From Teichococcus oryzae (GTDB lineage Bacteria > Pseudomonadota > Alphaproteobacteria > Acetobacterales > Acetobacteraceae): 64,000 bases of DNA. The stretch's first letter is position 1. Each line of letters starts with the position of its first letter. Under the pieces are notes generated by a model. That model had not been told where the DNA came from and searched no databases. It saw only the letters and a list, made by a program, of their open reading frames with translations. This document shows positions 51,741 through 61,146 of this stretch, in pieces. The stretch is taken from positions 1,240,001 through 1,304,000 of the forward strand of contig NZ_VUKA01000001.1 in NCBI RefSeq assembly GCF_008386565.1, read 5' to 3'. The translations under genes were made by a program, and so were the position numbers.

Positions 51741-53954
51741 ATGGGCAATGTCAGCAGCCAAGCGACCCTGGACCCGCGGCCCGTCGCCGCGGCCATATCC
51801 TCAGCGCCGCCTCTCCTGCACCCCGGCCGCAATGTCTGGCGGCTGGAAGAGGCGCATCGCGCCAGCGTGCTGGTGGATGCCGCCAACTATTATGGTGCCC
51901 TTCGAGAGGCACTGAAGAAAGCGCAGCGATCCATTGTTATTGTTGGATGGGACATCGATAGTCGTACGCCGTTGGTCGGCGCTGACGGGGAGGCCGATGA
52001 TGGCTTCCCGAGGGAACTGGGGCCATTCCTGTGCAGCCTGGTTTCTCGGCAGCCGGAGCTGCGGATCAAGCTGCTGCTTTGGGATTACTCCGTCCTGTAT
52101 GCCCTTGAACGTGAACTTCTTCCGGCGTTGAAGCTGCACTGGAACATGCCTGAGCAGATCGAGCTTTGCCTCGATGACCAGGTTTCCTTTGGCGCGTCCC
52201 ACCATCAGAAGATCGCGGTGATCGATGGGGTCCTGGCCTTCGCCGGCGGTCTCGACCTGACCATCCGGCGCTGGGACACGCCCGAGCATCGGCCGGTGCA
52301 CCCGCACCGTGTCGATCCGCGGGATGAAAGCTATCCGCCCTTCCACGATGTCCAGATGGTGGTGGACGGCCCGGCCGCCCGGGCCCTGGATGATCTGGTG
52401 CGCGAACGGTGGCGCCGTGGCGCCTGCGAGGACCTTCCGCCGCCGCCACGGGAAGCGGCCAACGATCCATGGCCCGAGGGGCTGATCCCCGATTTCCGGA
52501 ACCTGCGCATCGGCATCGCGCGCACCCAGGGAAGCTTCGACGGGGAGCCAGAAGTGCGTGAGGTCGAGCGCCTCTACGAGGACATGATCGATCGCGCCGA
52601 GCGCGGCATCTATATCGAGAACCAGTTCCTGACCCATCTTGGCCTCGCCAACCGCCTGGCGCAGCGCCTGAAGGAGCGGCCGGAACTGGAAGTGGTGATC
52701 CTGGCTCCACGCACCCACCACACCTGGCTTGAGCATCGCAGCATGCTGGCCGGCCGCATCCGCTTCATGGAGGTGATCCGCGCCGAGGGTGTGGAAAGTC
52801 AGGTCCGCCTTCTTTTCCCCCGCGTGGGCGCCCGTTCCGAATCCCGGGCGGACGTCATGGTCCATGCCAAGGTGATGATCGTCGATGACCGACTGCTGCG
52901 GGTCGGATCATCGAACATCTGCCGCCGCTCGATGGGGACCGACAGCGAGTGCGACCTGGTGATCGAGGCGGAGGACGACGCCACGCGGACCGCCATCCGT
53001 GCCGTCCGAAACAGGTTCCTGGCCGAGCACCTAGGTGCCAGGCCGGAACAGGTCGCGGCGGCGACGCGCGATGGCTCCCTGTTCAGGGCGCTGGATCAGC
53101 TGAACCGGGGGCGCCGCCGCTTGTTGCCGATCCAGGATGGCCACCTCGCCGAGGGCGAGGCCATTCCGCAGATCGAGGCTGTGGCCGACCCGGCGCGCTC
53201 CCTGGGCTCGGCCATGCTGCTGGCTGATTTCACCTCAGAAGATGGGACACCGCACGGCATGCCACTCTGGACCCGCATCGCCCTGGTGGCGCTGCCCATC
53301 GTCCTGCTAGGCCTGGCTTGGCAATACACCCCCCTTTCGGGCTTCCTGAACCCGGAAACCTTCAGTTCCTCCATGCAGCAGGCCAACGGGGCCTGGGGCC
53401 CGGCCCTGGCCCTTGGCCTGTTCATGCTGCTGGGCCTCCTCGCCTTCCCGGTGAATGTGCTGATCGTGGCCACGGCGGCCGCCTTCGGGATCTGGCCTGG
53501 GCTGGCCTATGCCGCCGTCGGGGCCATGGTCAGCGCGCTGCTGACCTATCTGGTCGGCCGCAAGGTCGGACCCGCGCTGCTGCGCAAGATCATCGGTCCC
53601 CGTATCAACCGGATCAGCCGTGGCATCGCCCGCAACGGCATCATGGCGGTGACGATGGTGCGCCTGATGCCCATCGCACCCTTCACCGTGGTCAATCTGG
53701 TTGCCGGGGCGGTTCGCATCCCCCTCCTGGACTACATGGTCGGCACGGCACTTGGGCTGGCGCCGGGGCTGGTGCTGATGACGGCCCTTGGCGATCGGCT
53801 GCTGCGGATCATGACCGATCCCTCCTGGTCCGATATTCTGGGCTTCACCCTGGTTCTGGTGGCCTGGGGCGCGTTGTCCTACGGGCTGCAGAGCCTGGTG
53901 GCGTGGATAAGGCGGCGCAGCGGCATGCCTGCCGGCCAGGAGGAGGCGGCATGA
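51741..53954 (+). CDS. Phospholipase D-like transferase fused to VTT membrane domain
   Basis: A 737-residue two-part protein. Residues 1-500 hold two HKD half-sites, [11 protein letters not shown] (near 153) and [19 protein letters not shown] (near 373), as in cardiolipin synthases and phospholipase D. From about 510 a VTT (SNARE-associated Golgi/DedA-like) domain follows: [48 protein letters not shown] and [23 protein letters not shown]. DedA-type proteins move lipids between leaflets, so synthesis and flipping may be combined. The start is probably ATG 51741. It overlaps the next gene in ATGA. Confidence 0.88.
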   Translation: MGNVSSQATLDPRPVAAAISSAPPLLHPGRNVWRLEEAHRASVLVDAANYYGALREALKKAQRSIVIVGWDIDSRTPLVGADGEADDGFPRELGPFLCSLVSRQPELRIKLLLWDYSVLYALERELLPALKLHWNMPEQIELCLDDQVSFGASHHQKIAVIDGVLAFAGGLDLTIRRWDTPEHRPVHPHRVDPRDESYPPFHDVQMVVDGPAARALDDLVRERWRRGACEDLPPPPREAANDPWPEGLIPDFRNLRIGIARTQGSFDGEPEVREVERLYEDMIDRAERGIYIENQFLTHLGLANRLAQRLKERPELEVVILAPRTHHTWLEHRSMLAGRIRFMEVIRAEGVESQVRLLFPRVGARSESRADVMVHAKVMIVDDRLLRVGSSNICRRSMGTDSECDLVIEAEDDATRTAIRAVRNRFLAEHLGARPEQVAAATRDGSLFRALDQLNRGRRRLLPIQDGHLAEGEAIPQIEAVADPARSLGSAMLLADFTSEDGTPHGMPLWTRIALVALPIVLLGLAWQYTPLSGFLNPETFSSSMQQANGAWGPALALGLFMLLGLLAFPVNVLIVATAAAFGIWPGLAYAAVGAMVSALLTYLVGRKVGPALLRKIIGPRINRISRGIARNGIMAVTMVRLMPIAPFTVVNLVAGAVRIPLLDYMVGTALGLAPGLVLMTALGDRLLRIMTDPSWSDILGFTLVLVAWGALSYGLQSLVAWIRRRSGMPAGQEEAA

Positions 53955-54691
53955 TCCTGCGGGCCATGACCTGGAACATCCATTCCGCGATCGGGCCTGA
54001 CGGGCGCTACGACATCCAGCGCGTGCTTGGCCTGATCCGCCGTCACCGGCCTGACATCCTTGCCGTGCAGGAGGTCGAGGCGCGCAATCGCGGCACCCGC
54101 GAATCGCCCTTTCTGCTGCTGCGGGACCATTTCGGGCACAATGTCGATGCCGAGACCCTGCGCAGCTCCGATGGCGCCTATGGCCACATGCTGCTGAGCC
54201 GCTGGCCCATGGAGGAGGAAAAGCTGCATGACCTGTCGGTCGACGGGCGGGAGCCGCGCACAGCCATCACCGCCCGCGTCCGCACGCCCTACGGCTTCCT
54301 GAGCGTGATCGCGACCCATCTGGGCCTGAAGCAGCGCGAGCGGCAAGCCCAAGCCAACAGGCTGGCCCGGCTGGTGCGAAACATGCCCGGACCGCTCATC
54401 GTCATGGGGGATTTCAACGACTGGACTTGGCGGGGTCCGGTTTGGCGCAGCCTGTCGCCGCTGCTTCCGGCGCGGACGGGACACCGGACCTTTCCGGCGC
54501 GCTTCCCCCTCCTGCGACTGGATGAAATTTTTTGCCGGCCCATCGGATTGCTGGGCCGAAACTGGCGCGACCCGGCAGCGCAGGCCGCATCGGACCATCT
54601 GCCCGTCATCGCCGAGCTGCACATGCCGCAGGCGCGGGAGGGGAAAGCCGGCCAAGCCGCCTTCCCGGCCAGGGTGCCCGAGGAAGCCTGA
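53951..54691 (+). CDS. Endonuclease/exonuclease/phosphatase family protein, YbhP-like
   Basis: A 246-residue enzyme of the DNase I-like fold. Catalytic motifs are LRAMTWNIHSAIGPDGRYDIQRV (Asn), DILAVQEVEAR (Glu), IATHLGLKQRERQAQANRL (His), PLIVMGDFNDWTW (Asp-Asn) and ASDHLPVIAEL (Asp-His). In E. coli the homologous ybhP lies beside clsB (ybhO), a cardiolipin synthase; here it overlaps a phospholipase D-type gene in the same way, which suggests phospholipid headgroup metabolism rather than DNA cleavage. No signal peptide is seen. Confidence 0.88.
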   Translation: MILRAMTWNIHSAIGPDGRYDIQRVLGLIRRHRPDILAVQEVEARNRGTRESPFLLLRDHFGHNVDAETLRSSDGAYGHMLLSRWPMEEEKLHDLSVDGREPRTAITARVRTPYGFLSVIATHLGLKQRERQAQANRLARLVRNMPGPLIVMGDFNDWTWRGPVWRSLSPLLPARTGHRTFPARFPLLRLDEIFCRPIGLLGRNWRDPAAQAASDHLPVIAELHMPQAREGKAGQAAFPARVPEEA

Positions 54692-54704
54692 GCTTGCGGA
54701 AATC

Positions 54705-54781
54705 TGGCGCGCCCTGAGGGACTCGAACCCCCAACCAACCGGGTAGAAGCCGGTTGCTCTATCCAGTTGAGCTAAGGGCGC
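54705..54781 (-). tRNA. tRNA-Arg (anticodon UCU)
   Basis: A 77-nt tRNA with encoded CCA. The acceptor GCGCCCT pairs with AGGGCGC. The loop CTTCTAC carries TCT, reading AGA/AGG, rare codons in this GC-rich genome. The T-arm holds GGTTCGAGTCC. Confidence 0.97.
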
Positions 54782-54793
54782 GGAAAAGCCTGC

Positions 54794-55117
54794 CTAGTGC
54801 GTCCAGTTCTCGGCACGGCCATAGCGGAAGTTTTCCGCATAGGATTTCGGCTTGATCTCCCGCTGGGCGGGAGCGGCTTCCACCTCATAGCGGAGGCCCT
54901 GGGCCTTGGCATAGGCCTCCGCCGCCTCGCGCGTGGAGAAGCTCAGGCGAAGCTGGGAGCGCGTGTCGCCAGACCCGGTCCAGCCCGTCAGCGGGTCGAG
55001 CCGGCGCGGCTCGGCCGGCGCGAAGGACAGCACCCAGCCGCCGCTCTTGGCCTTCCCCGACTGCATCGCGGAACGCGGCGGGCAATGAATGCGGGCAATG
55101 GCGCGATCACGGCTCAT
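54794..55117 (-). CDS. NADH dehydrogenase accessory subunit, NDUFS4-like
   Basis: A 107-residue homologue of the 18-kDa (NDUFS4) subunit of mitochondrial complex I, an extra subunit kept in alphaproteobacteria. The family core is visible: [72 protein letters not shown], and it ends [19 protein letters not shown]. It has no membrane segment and should sit at the matrix-arm edge of complex I. It stands alone between two tRNA genes, away from any nuo operon in this window. Confidence 0.93.
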   Translation of the reverse strand: MSRDRAIARIHCPPRSAMQSGKAKSGGWVLSFAPAEPRRLDPLTGWTGSGDTRSQLRLSFSTREAAEAYAKAQGLRYEVEAAPAQREIKPKSYAENFRYGRAENWTH

Positions 55118-55169
55118 GGTGGTGATGTCTCGGCCTCATGCTGGGTGGCCCGGCCACCGGAAACAGGTT

Positions 55170-55243
55170 TCGGGGCGAGAGGATTCGAACCTCCGGCCCT
55201 CTGCTCCCAAAGCAGATGCGCTACCAGGCTGCGCTACGCCCCG
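55170..55243 (-). tRNA. tRNA-Pro (anticodon UGG)
   Basis: A 74-nt tRNA without encoded CCA. The acceptor CGGGGCG pairs with CGCCCCG. The loop TTTGGGA carries TGG, reading CCA and probably other proline codons. The T-arm holds GGTTCGAATCC. A small GGTGG/CCACC hairpin lies downstream at 55144-55158. Confidence 0.96.
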
Positions 55244-55295
55244 TCGAACCGGAAAATATGGGCGGACGCCGCATTAAGCAACCGCCCTTGTCGCT

Positions 55296-56564
55296 TCATC
55301 CGATCTGCGTCACGCCGCCCATCCAGGGCAGCAGCACCTCGGGCACCCGGACGCTGCCATCGGCCTGCTGATGGGTCTCCAGCACCGCGATCAGCGCGCG
55401 CCCGACTGCCACGCCGGAGCCGTTCAGCGTGTGGAGATAGGCCGTGCCCTTGGTCTCCTTGGGGCGGTAGCGGGCGCCCATGCGGCGGGCCTGGAAATCG
55501 CGGCAATTGGAGCAGGAGGAGATCTCCCGCCAGGCGCCCTGCCCCGGCAGCCACACTTCCAGATCATAGGTCTTGGAAGCGGCGAAGCCAGTATCGCCGG
55601 CGCAAAGCACGATGCGCCGCCATGTCAGGCCGAGTTCCGTCAGCACCCGCTCCGCGCACCGGGTCATCCGCTCATGCTCGGCCTCGGACTGCTCCGGCGT
55701 GGTGACGGCCACCATCTCGACCTTGGCGAACTGGTGCTGGCGCAGCATGCCCCGCGTGTCCCGCCCGGCGCTGCCGGCTTCCGAGCGGAAGCAGGGAGAC
55801 AATGCGGCATAGCGCAGCGGCAAGGCATCCTCGGGCAGGATCTCGCCGGCCGCCAGATTGGTCAGCGGCACCTCGGCGGTCGGGATCAGCCAGCGGCCAT
55901 CCGTGGTACGGAACAGGTCTTCCTCGAATTTCGGCAACTGGCCGGTGCCGTACATGGTGGCACTGTTGACCAGCAGCGGAACCGAGCTTTCCGTGTAGCC
56001 ATGCTCGTCCACATGCAGTGACAGCATGTACTGGCCCAGCGCGCGCTCCAGCCGCGCCAATTGCCCCCGCAGCACGGTGAAGCGGGCGCCGGCCAGCTTC
56101 GCGGCGGCGGCGAAGTCCATCAATCCCCAGGCTTCGCCCAGCTCGAAATGCTGCTTCGCCGGGAAGTCGAACGCCGCCGGCTGCCCTTCCTGGTGCAGCA
56201 CCACATTGGCGCTTTCATCCGCCCCGTCGGGCACAGTGTCGTCGAGCAAGTTCGGCAGGGCCTCAAGCACCGCGGTCTGCGCCTGCTCTGCGGCCTTGGC
56301 CTCCGCTTCCAGGGCTTCCATGCGATTGCGGAGGCTTACCGCCTCGGCTTCCAGGGCGGCCGTGTCGCCGCCCTGGCGCTTGGCCTGGCCGATTTCCTTG
56401 GAAAGCTGGTTGCGGCGGGATTGTGCCTCCTGCGCCGCCGTCTGGCCTGCCCTGCGGGCCGCGTCCTGCGTCAGCACGGCCTCCGCGATGGGCGGCAGGC
56501 CCCGCCGGGCCAAGGCGGCGTCAAAGGCAGCCGGATCGGCTCTCAAGGTGCGGATATCATGCAT
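55296..56564 (-). CDS. serS: Serine-tRNA ligase
   Basis: A class II synthetase of 422 residues charging tRNA(Ser). The N-terminal coiled-coil arm that grips the long variable arm runs from about 30 to 100 ([41 protein letters not shown]). The core shows the motif 2 loop [28 protein letters not shown] and motif 3 [16 protein letters not shown]. It follows tatC by 8 bp, the usual tatABC-serS order in this class. Two tRNA-Ser genes lie elsewhere in the window. Confidence 0.97.
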   Translation of the reverse strand: MHDIRTLRADPAAFDAALARRGLPPIAEAVLTQDAARRAGQTAAQEAQSRRNQLSKEIGQAKRQGGDTAALEAEAVSLRNRMEALEAEAKAAEQAQTAVLEALPNLLDDTVPDGADESANVVLHQEGQPAAFDFPAKQHFELGEAWGLMDFAAAAKLAGARFTVLRGQLARLERALGQYMLSLHVDEHGYTESSVPLLVNSATMYGTGQLPKFEEDLFRTTDGRWLIPTAEVPLTNLAAGEILPEDALPLRYAALSPCFRSEAGSAGRDTRGMLRQHQFAKVEMVAVTTPEQSEAEHERMTRCAERVLTELGLTWRRIVLCAGDTGFAASKTYDLEVWLPGQGAWREISSCSNCRDFQARRMGARYRPKETKGTAYLHTLNGSGVAVGRALIAVLETHQQADGSVRVPEVLLPWMGGVTQIG

Positions 56565-56572
56565 GGCGCGGC

Positions 56573-57364
56573 TCAGTTCTCGGTATCGTCATCCCGCTTG
56601 GGGGCGACCCACCCGGCGGCAAGGATGGACAGCTCGTAAAGGGCGATCAGCGGCACAGCGAGGCCGATCTGGCTGATGATGTCGGGGGGCGTCACGATGG
56701 CCGCCACCACGAACATCCCGACAATCGCGTAGCGGCGGCTTTTCTTCAGCCCGTCCACCGTGACGATGCCGACCTTGGCCATCAGCGTCAGCGCCACCGG
56801 AAGCTGGAACGCCGCACCGAAGGCCAGGATCATGTGCATGACCAGGCTGAGATATTCGCTGACCTTCGCTTCCAGCTGCACCGGAAGGGCGTCCGCGCCG
56901 GGCGGCGTTTCGAAGGAGATGAAGAATTTCCAGGCCAGCGGGAAGATGAAGTAGTAGGCCAGCGCGGCACCCAGGACGAACAACACCGGCGAGGCCAGCA
57001 GGAAGGGCAGGATCGCCCGCTTCTCGCTGCGATACAGGCCCGGCGCGATGAACAGCCAGAGCTGCGTCGCCCACATCGGGAAGCTCAGGAAGGTCGCGCC
57101 GAAGAAGGCCACCTTCAGGTAGGTGAAGAAGGCTTCATAGAGCGCGGTGAAGATCATCCGCCGCTCGCCGCCGCTCTGCTGCTGCAGGATATCCGCCAGC
57201 GGGCGCGCCAGGAAGCCGTAGATCTGCGCCGAGAAGTAGTAGCAGATGCCGAAGGCGACGATGAACGCGCCGATGGACCAGAGCAGCCTTGTGCGCAGTT
57301 CGAGCAGATGCTCGATCAGCGGCATCGGCTTGTCGTCGATGATGTCTTCCTGCGGTTGGGCCAC
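56573..57364 (-). CDS. tatC: Sec-independent protein translocase TatC
   Basis: TatC is the receptor core of the twin-arginine translocase, recognising the RR motif of folded substrates. The 263-residue protein has six membrane helices and the conserved [18 protein letters not shown] cytoplasmic start, the FxxxE-type periplasmic region [21 protein letters not shown] and FIVTP-like [28 protein letters not shown]. Several proteins in this window (MsrP, transglycosylase, cyclophilin) carry RR leaders it could export. It lies 11 bp after tatB. Confidence 0.97.
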   Translation of the reverse strand: MAQPQEDIIDDKPMPLIEHLLELRTRLLWSIGAFIVAFGICYYFSAQIYGFLARPLADILQQQSGGERRMIFTALYEAFFTYLKVAFFGATFLSFPMWATQLWLFIAPGLYRSEKRAILPFLLASPVLFVLGAALAYYFIFPLAWKFFISFETPPGADALPVQLEAKVSEYLSLVMHMILAFGAAFQLPVALTLMAKVGIVTVDGLKKSRRYAIVGMFVVAAIVTPPDIISQIGLAVPLIALYELSILAAGWVAPKRDDDTEN

Positions 57365-57375
57365 GGATCGGGTGC

Positions 57376-57903
57376 TCAGGCGTTCGGGGTTGCGGGCTTG
57401 GCCGCCGCGGCCTCGGCCGGTGCGGGCGGATGGCCATGGGGAGCGGAGCCGGGTGCCGCCGCGGCGATGTCCGGCGGCACAAAGGCGGGCGCCGCCGGCG
57501 CAGCGTCAACCGCCGGAGCAGACTCAGACGGAGCAGACCCGGCCGAGGCGGAAACCGGCGGCGCTGCTGGCGTCGTGGTGCCGCTGCCGGCATCAGGCTT
57601 CCAGTCATCCCGCAGGGGATTGTCGTTGAAGGTGCGGCGGATCTCGCCGTCGGAGTCGAGATTGCGCTCGATCGTGCTCTTGAGGTCGAAGTTGCGGATG
57701 TCGCGGATCTGATCCCGGACATCCTCAAGCTTCGCCTCCCGCACCAGTTCATCGGCGTGGGTCTGAAACTCCGCGGCCATGCGCCGCAGCTTCTGGATGC
57801 CCTTGGCCATCTTGCGGATGGCATCCGGCAGGTCCTTCGGTCCGATCACCACGACCGCCACCACGGCGATAAGCGCCAACTCAGACCAGGCGAGATCAAA
57901 CAT
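57376..57903 (-). CDS. tatB: Sec-independent protein translocase TatB
   Basis: TatB works with TatC to bind Tat substrates. The 175-residue protein has the short N-terminal helix MFDLAWSELALIAVVAVVVIGPKDLP (Glu in the membrane and GPKDLP hinge, as in TatB), an amphipathic helix (DAIRKMAKGIQKLRRMAAEFQTHADELVREAKLEDVRDQI) and a disordered Ala/Pro-rich tail of about 70 residues. The start at 57903 is set by the membrane helix. A TAGATA box about 95 bp upstream may be a -10. tatA, usually adjacent, is absent. Confidence 0.95.
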   Translation of the reverse strand: MFDLAWSELALIAVVAVVVIGPKDLPDAIRKMAKGIQKLRRMAAEFQTHADELVREAKLEDVRDQIRDIRNFDLKSTIERNLDSDGEIRRTFNDNPLRDDWKPDAGSGTTTPAAPPVSASAGSAPSESAPAVDAAPAAPAFVPPDIAAAAPGSAPHGHPPAPAEAAAAKPATPNA

Positions 57904-58049
57904 GTGCTTCCCATTTCCCCCGCGGGGGCCGCTTCCGTTAGCAGGAACGGCGGGCAGCGCCAATGTGGCCGCCACCAGCTGATGAACCCTGCCCCCTATC
58001 TAGGCGCTTCTTCCGGGAAAAACGAAGCGGCGGGGCAGATGAAGCGGAA

Positions 58050-58655
58050 TCAACCTCGTGCCGCCGCCGGCTGCGAGTCGCCCGCCAGCAGCTCCTCCCG
58101 CCGCGGCAGGTCGGACAGCACCCGGAGGCCGAATTGCTCCAGGAAGCGCGGCGTGGTGGCCCACAGGGTCGGGCGTCCGGGAACCTCCTTTCGGCCCCGG
58201 GGCGCGATCAGGGCCTGCTCCAGCAGCGTCTCAAGGGTGGCCTGGGACAGGCTGGCGCCGCGGATCTCCTCGATCTCGGAGCGGGTTACGGGCTGGTGAT
58301 AGGCAATGATGGCCAAGGCCTCCATGGCGACGCGCGGCAGGCGCCGGGGTGTTTCCACCACCCTGGTCAGCAGCGGCGCCAGATCGAGCGCGGTGCGGAA
58401 GGCGTAGCCTCCGGCCACCTCGGTCAGCTCAACGCCGCGGCCAGCATAACGGGAAGCGAGCAAGGTCAGCACCGCATCCGCCCGCAGGCCTTCCGGCAGC
58501 AGGGCCTGGAGCCGCTCCGCGGGCACGGGCCGATCGGAGGCGAAGACCAGCGCCTCGGCCAGGCGCAGCGCGTGCTCAAGCGGCGCGATGCCCGCCCGGT
58601 CGCCGTCATCGGGCGCGCCGGCCGCCGGCGCAGCGGGATCAGGCGGCAGCTGCAT
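58050..58655 (-). CDS. scpB: Segregation and condensation protein B
   Basis: ScpB is the winged-helix kite subunit of the SMC-ScpAB condensin. The 201-residue protein has EHALRLAEALVFASDRPVPAERLQALLPEG, GGYAFRTALDLAPLLTR, RLPRVAMEALAIIAYHQPVTRSEIEEIRGASLSQATLETLLEQALIAPRGRKEVPGRPTLWATTPRFLEQFGL, the diagnostic ScpB core. The ATG at 58655 follows GAGGA; a TTG at 58670 is less likely. It overlaps scpA by 17 bp. Confidence 0.95.
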   Translation of the reverse strand: MQLPPDPAAPAAGAPDDGDRAGIAPLEHALRLAEALVFASDRPVPAERLQALLPEGLRADAVLTLLASRYAGRGVELTEVAGGYAFRTALDLAPLLTRVVETPRRLPRVAMEALAIIAYHQPVTRSEIEEIRGASLSQATLETLLEQALIAPRGRKEVPGRPTLWATTPRFLEQFGLRVLSDLPRREELLAGDSQPAAARG

Positions 58656-59433
58656 CGGGCAGATCCTCAACGATCATGGTGTTGGGGGCGGCCGGCGCCC
58701 TGCGCAGCAGGATCGGCCCGAAAGCCGCCTCCTGGCGCAGCTCGATGCCTCCGCCCCGGGCCATCTCCAGGCCGGCGATCAGGGTGGCCGCCAACGCGGC
58801 CCGCTTCTCCACCGGATCGGTCAGGGTGTCGGGCAGGAAGCGCCGCAGTTCCCCCCATTCCGGGAGGCCGCCCACCAGCCGCGCCAATCGGTCGAGCGCT
58901 TCCTGGACGGTCCAAAGGCGGCGCGGCTGCGGCCGGTAGGGCCGTTTCGCCGCGGAACGGCGCAGCGCCTCAACATAGGCGCGGAGCAGCGCCGGAAGGT
59001 CGGCCAGCAGGCCGCTGCGGTCTTCCCTCAGCAAGCTTTCCGGAGCGCCGCGCGCCAGAACATCCACCCCCATCAAGGGACGCCGCGACAGCCAGCGCGC
59101 CGCTTCCCGCATGCGCTCCAGCTCCGCCAACCTTTCGGCCAGTTGGCCCGCCAGAGCCTCGGCATCGTCCTCCTGCTGTGGGTCCTCGGGCAGCAGGAGG
59201 CGGGATTTGAGCCAGGCGAGCCACGCGGCCATCACCAGCCAGTCGGCCGCCAGCTCCAGCCGGATGCGACGCGCCCCTTCGATGACCGTGAGGTACTGGT
59301 CCACCAGATCGAGGATGGAAATGCGCGCAATGTCCACCTTCTGGGCGCGCGCCAGTTCCAGCAGCAGATCGAGCGGCCCTTCATACCCGTCCAGGGTGAG
59401 GTGCAGCGTTTCCGGTGCCTTCCCATCCGCCAT
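58639..59433 (-). CDS. scpA: Segregation and condensation protein A
   Basis: ScpA is the kleisin that bridges SMC heads in chromosome compaction. The 264-residue protein begins with the family signature LHLTLDGYEGPLDLLLELARAQKVDIARISILDLVDQYL, then LELAADWLVMAAWLAWLKSRLLLP, and a C-terminal winged-helix part. The ATG at 59433 shares one base with the protease stop (TGATG); the frame stays open much farther upstream but through the protease gene. It is co-transcribed with scpB. Confidence 0.95.
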   Translation of the reverse strand: MADGKAPETLHLTLDGYEGPLDLLLELARAQKVDIARISILDLVDQYLTVIEGARRIRLELAADWLVMAAWLAWLKSRLLLPEDPQQEDDAEALAGQLAERLAELERMREAARWLSRRPLMGVDVLARGAPESLLREDRSGLLADLPALLRAYVEALRRSAAKRPYRPQPRRLWTVQEALDRLARLVGGLPEWGELRRFLPDTLTDPVEKRAALAATLIAGLEMARGGGIELRQEAAFGPILLRRAPAAPNTMIVEDLPDAAAA

Positions 59434-60134
59434 CACACGACATGCCCGGAAAGCTGCAGGATCAGCCGGAAGCCGGGACCGGAAACCAGCGAAACCAGCC
59501 CCCCCATCACATCCAGGGAGGGGGCGAGGCGCGGCAACACGAACAACAGCAGAAGCACGATCACCAGGCCCGCCGGCTCCAGCCGGGCCAGGGCCATGGC
59601 TGGCCGCATTGGCAGAAGGCCGACCAGGATGCGGCCACCGTCGAGCGGCGGGATCGGCAATAGGTTGAACAGCCCCAGCAACAGATTGACCAGGATAGAT
59701 AACACGATAAAGCGAATGCCGAGTTCCACCGCCGCCGGCGGCAGCCCGGCCGAGACGCTGTCCAGCGGATGCGCCAGCATGGCCGCGCACCAGGCCAGGA
59801 ACACGTTCATGGCCGGCCCCGCAGCCGCCACCAGCACCATGCCGTAGCGGGGGTTGCGCAGACGGCGGATATCGACCGGGACCGGCTTCGCCCAGCCGAA
59901 CATCACCTCCACCCGGCCAATGGTCAGCAGCTGGAACAGCACCAGAAGCCCCGGCACGATCACCGTCCCGACCCGGTCCACATGGCGCAGGGGGTTCAGG
60001 CTCAGCCGCCCTGCCCGCTCCGCCGTGTCGTCACCCAGCGCCAGCGCGGCATAGCCATGCGCCGCCTCGTGCAGCGTGATGGCCAGAACCGTGGCGAGAA
60101 TGGCCGCCAGAAGCTCGGGCAGCCACTCAGTCAC
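59433..60134 (-). CDS. Site-2 protease family zinc metalloprotease (M50)
   Basis: A 233-residue intramembrane protease. The zinc motif LAITLHEAAHGYAALALGD (HExxH) lies in the first helix region and the third ligand in LFNLLPIPPLDGGRILVGLLP (DG). The other hydrophobic segments form about six membrane helices, with no PDZ domain, like the small Rv1722-type group. Substrates are unknown. It sits between nagZ and scpA with 4-bp and 1-bp overlaps, a conserved place in alphaproteobacteria as I recall it. Confidence 0.92.
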   Translation of the reverse strand: MTEWLPELLAAILATVLAITLHEAAHGYAALALGDDTAERAGRLSLNPLRHVDRVGTVIVPGLLVLFQLLTIGRVEVMFGWAKPVPVDIRRLRNPRYGMVLVAAAGPAMNVFLAWCAAMLAHPLDSVSAGLPPAAVELGIRFIVLSILVNLLLGLFNLLPIPPLDGGRILVGLLPMRPAMALARLEPAGLVIVLLLLFVLPRLAPSLDVMGGLVSLVSGPGFRLILQLSGHVV

Positions 60135-61132
60135 GCGACATTCCGCAACGCATCATCCCGTTGCCTGGCCATGGCCTGAAGGTCATGGCTGGCAGCACGG
60201 CCCGGAAGGCTTCGGCTGCGGGATGCCGTCAGGCGCTCGGCGGCCTTGTCATGCACCGGGGCGCTGCCGCGCAACACCGCGAGGCTTTCCTCCAGCACGC
60301 CTGTGCAATGCAGGACGACGTCGCATCCGGCCGCCAGCGCATCGCCGGCCAGCGCCCCCGGCTCGCCCTTCAAGGCGTGCATCGCCAGGTCGTCGGAAAC
60401 CAGGGGACCATCGAAGCCGATCTCGCCCCGGATGATGTTCTGGATCACCTTGGGCGAAAGCGTGGCCGGCCGCTGGTCATCCCAGGCGCTGTAGAGGATA
60501 TGGGCGGTCATCGCCCATGCGCCGTCCGCCGCCAGGGCGGCGAAGGGCGCGATGTCGTCCGCCAGGGCAGCCGCCCCGGCGGTGACGCGGGGCAGTTCCA
60601 GATGGCTGTCCACCGAGGCCCGCCCATGGCCGGGGATGTGCTTGATCACCGGAATGGTGCCAGCGCGTTGCAGCCCGCGAATCCATGCGCCGCCGAGCCG
60701 GGCGACCTCAGCCGGTTCCGCCGAGAAGGAGCGGTCGCCAATGATGCCATGTGCTCCTGGCAGCCGCAGGTCCAGCACGGGAGCGCACACCACGTCGAGG
60801 CCAAGGGCCAGACAGTCCAGGCCAAGCAGCGTGGCATTGGCCGAGGCGGCTTCCTCCGGCAACCCTTCGAAGCGGGCGGCGGGTGGGAAGTCCGGCCAGT
60901 GCGGCGGCCGCAGCCGCGCCACCCGTCCGCCTTCCTGGTCCACGAGAATGGGGGCGTCCCCGCCCAATTCCTCCCGGATGGCGTCCGTCAGGGCCCGGAC
61001 CTGTTCCGCATCCCGGATGTTGCGGGCGAACAGGATGGCGCCAAGCGGCCGCCATTGCCGCAGCATGGCGGCTTCTTCCGCCGTGAGGCTGTGGCCCGAC
61101 AGCCCGATGATGGCTGCGCGAGGATCTTTCAT
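60131..61132 (-). CDS. nagZ: Beta-N-acetylhexosaminidase NagZ
   Basis: NagZ removes N-acetylglucosamine from muropeptides in cytosolic peptidoglycan recycling. The GH3 protein has 333 residues with AIIGLSGHSLTAEE, GAILFARNIRDAEQVRALTDAIRE, LVDQEGGRVARLRPPHWPDFP, VIKHIPGHGRASVDSHLELP (catalytic His loop) and FDGPLVSDDLAMHALKG with the catalytic Asp. No signal peptide is present, as expected. The start at 61132 excludes a longer unconserved frame. It follows the SPOR protein by 14 bp, which fits an envelope-recycling group. Confidence 0.95.
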   Translation of the reverse strand: MKDPRAAIIGLSGHSLTAEEAAMLRQWRPLGAILFARNIRDAEQVRALTDAIREELGGDAPILVDQEGGRVARLRPPHWPDFPPAARFEGLPEEAASANATLLGLDCLALGLDVVCAPVLDLRLPGAHGIIGDRSFSAEPAEVARLGGAWIRGLQRAGTIPVIKHIPGHGRASVDSHLELPRVTAGAAALADDIAPFAALAADGAWAMTAHILYSAWDDQRPATLSPKVIQNIIRGEIGFDGPLVSDDLAMHALKGEPGALAGDALAAGCDVVLHCTGVLEESLAVLRGSAPVHDKAAERLTASRSRSLPGRAASHDLQAMARQRDDALRNVA

Positions 61133-61146
61133 GACCAAGGGATGCC

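Noticed and set aside
55144-55158. GGTGG/CCACC hairpin after tRNA-Pro as a terminator
   Set aside because: The stem is only 5 bp with no T-run; too weak to list as a feature.
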